Assembly (NCBI GenBank): GCA_905215105.1
Contig: CAJMOI010000010.1
Location: forward strand, 1 to 26,353
DNA: 26,353 nt
Reading direction: 5' to 3'
Source of the DNA: an uncultured bacterium
GTDB lineage: Bacteria > Bacillota > Clostridia > Oscillospirales > Acutalibacteraceae
The notes beneath the pieces were generated by a model. That model had not been told where the DNA came from, did no database searches, and was given only the letters and a program-made list of their open reading frames with translations. Position numbers and translations under genes: made by a program. This document shows positions 23,249 through 26,353 of the stretch, piece after piece (positions within the stretch are counted from its first letter, which is position 1; every line of letters begins with the position of its first letter).

Positions 23249-23938
23249 TTATTCCTCGATCTCCACGCCGAAAGAGCTCATGGCGTGCACGATGTGGAGC
23301 CGCATGGCGGTTTCCGCGCCTACCGGGTTTCGCTGGGCGATAAAATCCATAAGCATCCGGTGGTCGTTGAGGGTATCCCGGACGATTTTTTCATGGTTTT
23401 CGGAAAAACGGACGCCCTGATAAATGGCTTTATAAATAATCGGAATCAGCCGCTCTATAAACTCGTTGTGAGCCGCCATGGCAATGGATTTATGAAAGGC
23501 CTGTTCCACCTCGGTCCGGTCGGCGCCGGCAGCAATCAGCTCTTCCTCTTGCTTTCCATATTTCAAAATCCGCTGGATTTCCGGGTCTGTGGCCCGGCGT
23601 GCGGCAAAAAATGCGGCCTTGGGCTCCACCATGAGCCGGAATTCAAACAGGTCGTGGAGATTCATCCGCAGACCGCTGAGCTCATCCTCGCTGATGGGAT
23701 GTTCGTGCTGGGTTCGCTCCACCACATAGGTACCCCGTCCCCGACGAATTTCCAGCACATTGTGGGAAACCAGAATCCGAACCGCTTCCCGCAAGGTAGC
23801 GCGGCTGACATGAAGCCGGGCGGAAAAATCGTTTTCATTTGGCAGCTTGTCTCCGGGCTGTAAGCTGCCCTCTACCGTAATCATGGAGAGGATGGTGTCC
23901 GCCACCTGCTGAGAGAGAGTTTTTTCCTGTTGTGCCAT
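23249..23938 (-). CDS. GntR-family regulator, FadR subfamily (FCD domain)
   Basis: A 229-residue one-component regulator. Residues 1-75 form the winged helix: LSQQVADTILSMI, PGDKLPNENDFSARLHVSRA, then TLREAVRILVSHNVLEIRRG and GRGTYVVE. An FCD ligand-binding domain follows from about 95, with candidate metal ligands in EFRLMVEP, FHKSIAMAAHN, NDHRMLMDF and RLHIVHAM. Family members typically sense organic acids. AGGAG 8 bases upstream sets ATG 23938. A 24-base in-frame extension to 23962 lacks a ribosome site. It faces a sodium symporter gene divergently and lies upstream of sbcDC. An inverted repeat over its promoter suggests autoregulation. Confidence 0.93.
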   Translation of the reverse strand: MAQQEKTLSQQVADTILSMITVEGSLQPGDKLPNENDFSARLHVSRATLREAVRILVSHNVLEIRRGRGTYVVERTQHEHPISEDELSGLRMNLHDLFEFRLMVEPKAAFFAARRATDPEIQRILKYGKQEEELIAAGADRTEVEQAFHKSIAMAAHNEFIERLIPIIYKAIYQGVRFSENHEKIVRDTLNDHRMLMDFIAQRNPVGAETAMRLHIVHAMSSFGVEIEE

Positions 23939-23962
23939 ATTCCGCGCTCCTTTTTCAGTCAT

Positions 23963-24009
23963 TTTGCCGGTTTTTTTCGATTTTCAGTATAACACAGGCA
24001 ACCGGCAAA
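23963..24009. promoter_or_regulatory. 10-bp inverted repeat over the GntR promoter (candidate operator)
   Basis: TTTGCCGGTT (23963-23972) and its exact reverse complement AACCGGCAAA (24000-24009) are 27 bases apart. They flank the -10 box of the regulator's own promoter, and the upstream arm touches the -35. Two half-sites spaced this way could each be read by a regulator dimer with looping, or together as one site. Confidence 0.55.
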
Positions 24010-24014
24010 GGCAA
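23986..24014 (-). promoter_or_regulatory. Promoter of the GntR regulator (and perhaps sbcDC)
   Basis: On the minus strand TTGCCT (24014-24009), a 17-base spacer and TATACT (23991-23986) lie 48 bases before the ATG at 23938. Confidence 0.65.
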
Positions 24015-24078
24015 GGCGGCGGCCCTTTCCACGCCTGCGAATTTCCGGGATTTTCCCCGGAAAACAGCCCCTTTTCCC

Positions 24079-24108
24079 TTGACGAAATATGGCGGTTTCT
24101 GCTATTCT
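24079..24108 (+). promoter_or_regulatory. Promoter of the sodium symporter gene
   Basis: TTGACG (24079-24084), an 18-base spacer and TATTCT (24103-24108) lie about 75 bases before the TTG start. The 5' UTR then holds a 7-bp hairpin, CCGTCTC (24123-24129) with GAGACGG (24145-24151), without a T run, so it is not a terminator. A 6-codon ORF (24158-24178, MNEEKR) overlaps the ribosome site of the symporter gene. Confidence 0.5.
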
Positions 24109-24183
24109 AAAAAGTACGAGTGCCGTCTCCGGCAACTGGTGTCAGAGACGGAAAAACATGAATGAAGAGAAGAGGTAGTAGCT

Positions 24184-24990
24184 TTGGAAACACGTGAAAA
24201 ATTCTCTTCCCGTCTGGGGTTCATCCTCATTTCGGCGGGATGCGCCGTGGGTCTGGGAAATGTGTGGCGTTTCCCCTACATCACGGGCAAATACGGCGGA
24301 GCCGCCTTTGTGCTGATTTATCTGCTGTTTCTGGTCATTCTGGGTATGCCCATTATGGTGATGGAGTTCGCCGTGGGCCGCGCCAGCCAGAAATCCGCTG
24401 CCCGCAGCTTCCATGTGCTGGAGCCCAAGGGCACCAAATGGCACATCACCGGTTGGGCCGCCATGGCGGGCAACTATCTGCTGATGATGTTCTATACCAC
24501 CATTGGCGGCTGGATGCTTTCCTATGTATTCAAAACCGCTTCCGGTGAGTTTGTGGGCAAAACACCGGAGCAGGTAGGCAACATCTTCAACGGAATGCTG
24601 GCGGAACCCCTGCCCATGACCGGCTGGATGCTGCTGACGGTAGTGCTCAGCTTTGGCATTTGCAGCCTGGGCCTGCAAAAGGGCGTGGAGCGCATTACCA
24701 AAATCATGATGGGCTCCCTGTTTGTCATTCTGGTGGCCCTGTGCATCCGCAGCGTTACGCTGGAAGGCGCCATGGACGGCCTTTCCTTTTATCTGGTGCC
24801 GGACTTCGGCAAGATGGTGGACAACGGTCTGGGCGAAGCCATTTTCGCCGCCATGGGACAGGCTTTCTTCACTTTGAGTCTGGGTATCGGCGCTATGGCC
24901 ATTTTCGGCAGCTACATCAGCCGTGACCGCTCTCTCATGGGCGAATCCATCAATATCTGCGGTCTGGACACCCTCATCGCTTTGATGGCG
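24184..24990 (+). CDS. Neurotransmitter:sodium symporter (NSS family), 5' part only
   Basis: About 270 residues match the first half of an NSS symporter, which uses the sodium gradient to import amino acids or related amines. It opens METREKFSSRLGFILISAGC, then AVGLGNVWRFPYITGKYGG, the sodium/substrate-site segment of the family. Several membrane helices follow, through LGIGAMAIFGSYISRDRSLM to GLDTLIALMAG (residues 260-270). Full members have about 450-500 residues with 11-12 helices. The second half is missing and the frame runs into unrelated sequence. Start TTG 24184 is supported by AGAGG 8 bases upstream and by alignment with the family N-terminus. It is divergent from the GntR regulator. 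Confidence 0.85.
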
Positions 24991-25005
24991 GGCTCCGCTA
25001 TAGGC
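24975..25005. other. Junction between two unrelated genomic segments
   Basis: Left of this point the protein follows the NSS family and clostridial codon use. Right of it the protein follows an AI-2E permease tail and codon use shifts to gcg/cgc/tcg. Both families plausibly carry a similar ALMAG-like stretch here, so a short shared sequence may have mediated the join. The exact base cannot be set by eye. A chimeric read or assembly error is the first explanation. Confidence 0.75.
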
Positions 25006-25290
25006 GGCGCTATGAGCGGCTTCACGGGCTCGCTTGTGGGTATGTTGGCTTCCATTCCCGCCGTCGCGGTTGCGAAGTCGGTTTTCGTGTATTATTTCGA
25101 AAAGCGCACGGGGCGGCAGCTGGTAAGCGCAGACGGCGTGTTCTTCCAAGGCACCACCGCCTCGGACGGCACGCTCGATCCCATCGCCGATGCCACGTCG
25201 CCGCATCCCGACATCTCGGCGGCGTTCGAGCGCGTCGAGCAGCGCAAGGCCGAGGCCGATCAGAAGGCGCAGCATCGTAAGAAGCGTTGA
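24991..25290 (+). CDS. AI-2E family transporter, C-terminal fragment (foreign segment)
   Basis: The last 98 residues of the fused frame resemble the end of an AI-2E/PerM-type permease. A Gly-rich final helix (GSAIGGAMSGFTGSLVGMLA) is followed by IPAVAVAKSVFVYYFEKRTG, then an extended hydrophilic tail ending EADQKAQHRKKR. The N-terminal 300 or so residues expected for the family are absent. Actinobacterial genomes often place such a gene just before alaS, as here, which supports the reading. The codon use matches alaS downstream, not the NSS gene upstream. Confidence 0.7.
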   Translation, partial: GSAIGGAMSGFTGSLVGMLASIPAVAVAKSVFVYYFEKRTGRQLVSADGVFFQGTTASDGTLDPIADATSPHPDISAAFERVEQRKAEADQKAQHRKKR

Positions 25291-25393
25291 TCGGGCTTTG
25301 TTGGCCTGAGCGCGTGGGGGCGTGCGGGCGCACGTCGTTAGTGGAGCAGCGGGTCGTGCGAGGCGGCCCCCGAGGAGATAGAAAGACACGACT

Positions 25394-26353
25394 ATGAAGT
25401 ACATGACCAGCGCGGAGATCCGCGAGAAGTACCTGAGCTTTTTTGAGGAGAAGGGCTGCAAGCGCTGGCCCTCGTCATCGCTCATTCCCGACGACCCGTC
25501 GTTGTTGCTGACGAGCGCCGGCATGGTGCAGTTCAAGCCGTATTTCCTGCAGCAGAAGCACCTCGAAGCCCCCTACATCGGTACGACGACGGTGCAGAAG
25601 TGCGTGCGCACGAACGACATCGACATCATCGGCACCACGGGCCGTCACCAGAGCTTCTTCGAGATGTTGGGCAACTTCAGCTTCGGCGAATACTTCAAGG
25701 AGGAGATGTGCGCGTGGGCGTACGAATTCTCCACCGAGGTGCTGGGCCTGCCGGCCGAGCGCCTGTACTTCACCGTGTATCTCGACGACGACGAGACCAT
25801 CGAGATCTGGAAGAAGCTGGGCGTGCCCGACGACCATATCTCGCGCCTGGGCGAGGATGACAACTTCTGGCGTGCCGGGCCTACGGGCCCCTGCGGCCCC
25901 TGCTCGGAGATCTACTTCGATCAGGGCGAGGACTTCGGCTGCGGCAGCCCCGACTGCGCGCCTGGTTGCGACTGCGACCGCTTCCTGGAGTACTGGAACC
26001 TCGTGTTCACCCAGTACGACGGGCAGGAAGACGGCACGTTCGTACCCCTTCCGAAGAAGAACATCGACACGGGCATGGGTCTGGAGCGCATCGCGGCCAT
26101 CCTGCAGGGCGTCCAGTCCAATTACGAGACGGACGTGCTGCGCAGCCTCGTGGCGGTGGGCGAGAAGCTGACCGGAACGACGTACGGCGAGGACGCGGCC
26201 ATCGACCTATCGCTGCGCATCATGGCCGATCACAGCCGTGCCGTGGCATTCATGATCGCCGACGGCATCCTGCCCTCCAACGAAGGCCGCGGCTATGTGC
26301 TGCGCCGTCTGCTGCGTCGCGCCGTGATGAAGGGCCATCTGCTGGGCCTCGAC
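25394..26353 (+). CDS. alaS: Alanyl-tRNA synthetase, N-terminal part (cut by window edge)
   Basis: I translated from ATG 25394 and the frame is open for 320 codons to the window end. It is a class II synthetase catalytic core: MTSAEIREKYLSFFEEKGCK, PSSSLIPDDPSLLLTSAGMV, the motif 2 region with RTNDIDIIGTTGRHQSFFEM, then FWRAGPTGPCGPCSEIYFD and the motif 3 region DTGMGLERIAAILQGVQSNY. The beginning of the tRNA-recognition domain follows (NEGRGYVLRRLLRRAVMKGH). The editing and C-terminal domains lie outside. GAGGAG near 25372 is rather far from the ATG, and Met 4 (25403) is an alternative start. The style and GC-rich codons suggest Coriobacteriia, unlike the rest of the window. Confidence 0.95.
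   Translation, partial: MKYMTSAEIREKYLSFFEEKGCKRWPSSSLIPDDPSLLLTSAGMVQFKPYFLQQKHLEAPYIGTTTVQKCVRTNDIDIIGTTGRHQSFFEMLGNFSFGEYFKEEMCAWAYEFSTEVLGLPAERLYFTVYLDDDETIEIWKKLGVPDDHISRLGEDDNFWRAGPTGPCGPCSEIYFDQGEDFGCGSPDCAPGCDCDRFLEYWNLVFTQYDGQEDGTFVPLPKKNIDTGMGLERIAAILQGVQSNYETDVLRSLVAVGEKLTGTTYGEDAAIDLSLRIMADHSRAVAFMIADGILPSNEGRGYVLRRLLRRAVMKGHLLGLD

Noticed and set aside
24142..25536. A 464-codon open frame on the minus strand crossing the junction
   Set aside because: It is antisense to the NSS, AI-2E and alaS coding sequences, with no start signal. It cannot be used as evidence that the junction is natural.
24975..26353. Genomic island or mobile element carrying alaS
   Set aside because: There is no integrase, transposase, tRNA site or direct repeat at the join, and the foreign part is ordinary housekeeping context. 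A chimeric join is simpler.

Overview
The window reads as two unrelated pieces of genome joined near position 24,985. Positions 1 to about 24,985 look like a moderately GC-rich gut Clostridia (Oscillospirales-type Bacillota). This rests on strong AGGAGG ribosome sites, sigma-A style promoters, a clostridial-type shikimate operon, a DUF1846 protein, a tandem glycine riboswitch and paired short chromate transporters. From about 24,985 to the end the codon use changes to GC-rich third positions (many gcg, cgc, tcg). The encoded proteins, the tail of an AI-2E-type permease followed by alaS, look like Coriobacteriia (Eggerthella-like). The organism names are inferences from protein style, not from a search.

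Layout. 1-646 (-) holds a LysR regulator, cut by the window edge and divergent from two overlapping chromate transporter genes (770-1929, +). Their 3' end overlaps that of a convergent ABC-F ribosome-protection type gene (1914-3545, -). That gene has a long leader ending in a hairpin that contains its own Shine-Dalgarno sequence. Next come a Pro/Thr-repeat membrane-anchored surface protein (3859-4698, -), a HAD hydrolase (4854-5594, -), a GNAT acetyltransferase (5764-6291, +) and a DUF1846 protein (6400-7866, -).

The central block, 8117-17358 (+), is a shikimate/aromatic amino acid operon: promoter, a 52-residue leader ORF with a cluster of Phe/Tyr/Trp codons, a perfect intrinsic terminator, then aroF, tyrA, aroB, a nucleoside phosphorylase-family gene, aroA, aroC, two GNAT genes, pheA (chorismate mutase/prephenate dehydratase) and a third GNAT gene. 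The enzymes take PEP plus erythrose-4-phosphate to 3-dehydroquinate, shikimate-3-phosphate to chorismate, and chorismate to the Phe and Tyr precursors. The dehydroquinase, shikimate dehydrogenase and shikimate kinase steps are not in this window. The layout suggests attenuation by aromatic aminoacyl-tRNA supply.

17419-19158 (+) is a promoter, a tandem glycine riboswitch with a terminator, and an alanine/glycine:cation symporter gene interrupted by a single in-frame TAG. A bidirectional terminator separates it from the convergent sbcD-sbcC operon (23233-19287, -). A FadR-type GntR regulator (23249-23938, -) follows, with a 10-bp inverted repeat over its own promoter. Divergent from it is the 5' part of a sodium:neurotransmitter symporter (NSS) gene, which runs in frame into the foreign AI-2E tail, followed by the start of alaS (25394 to the window end). 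No rRNA, tRNA, insertion sequence or CRISPR array was seen.
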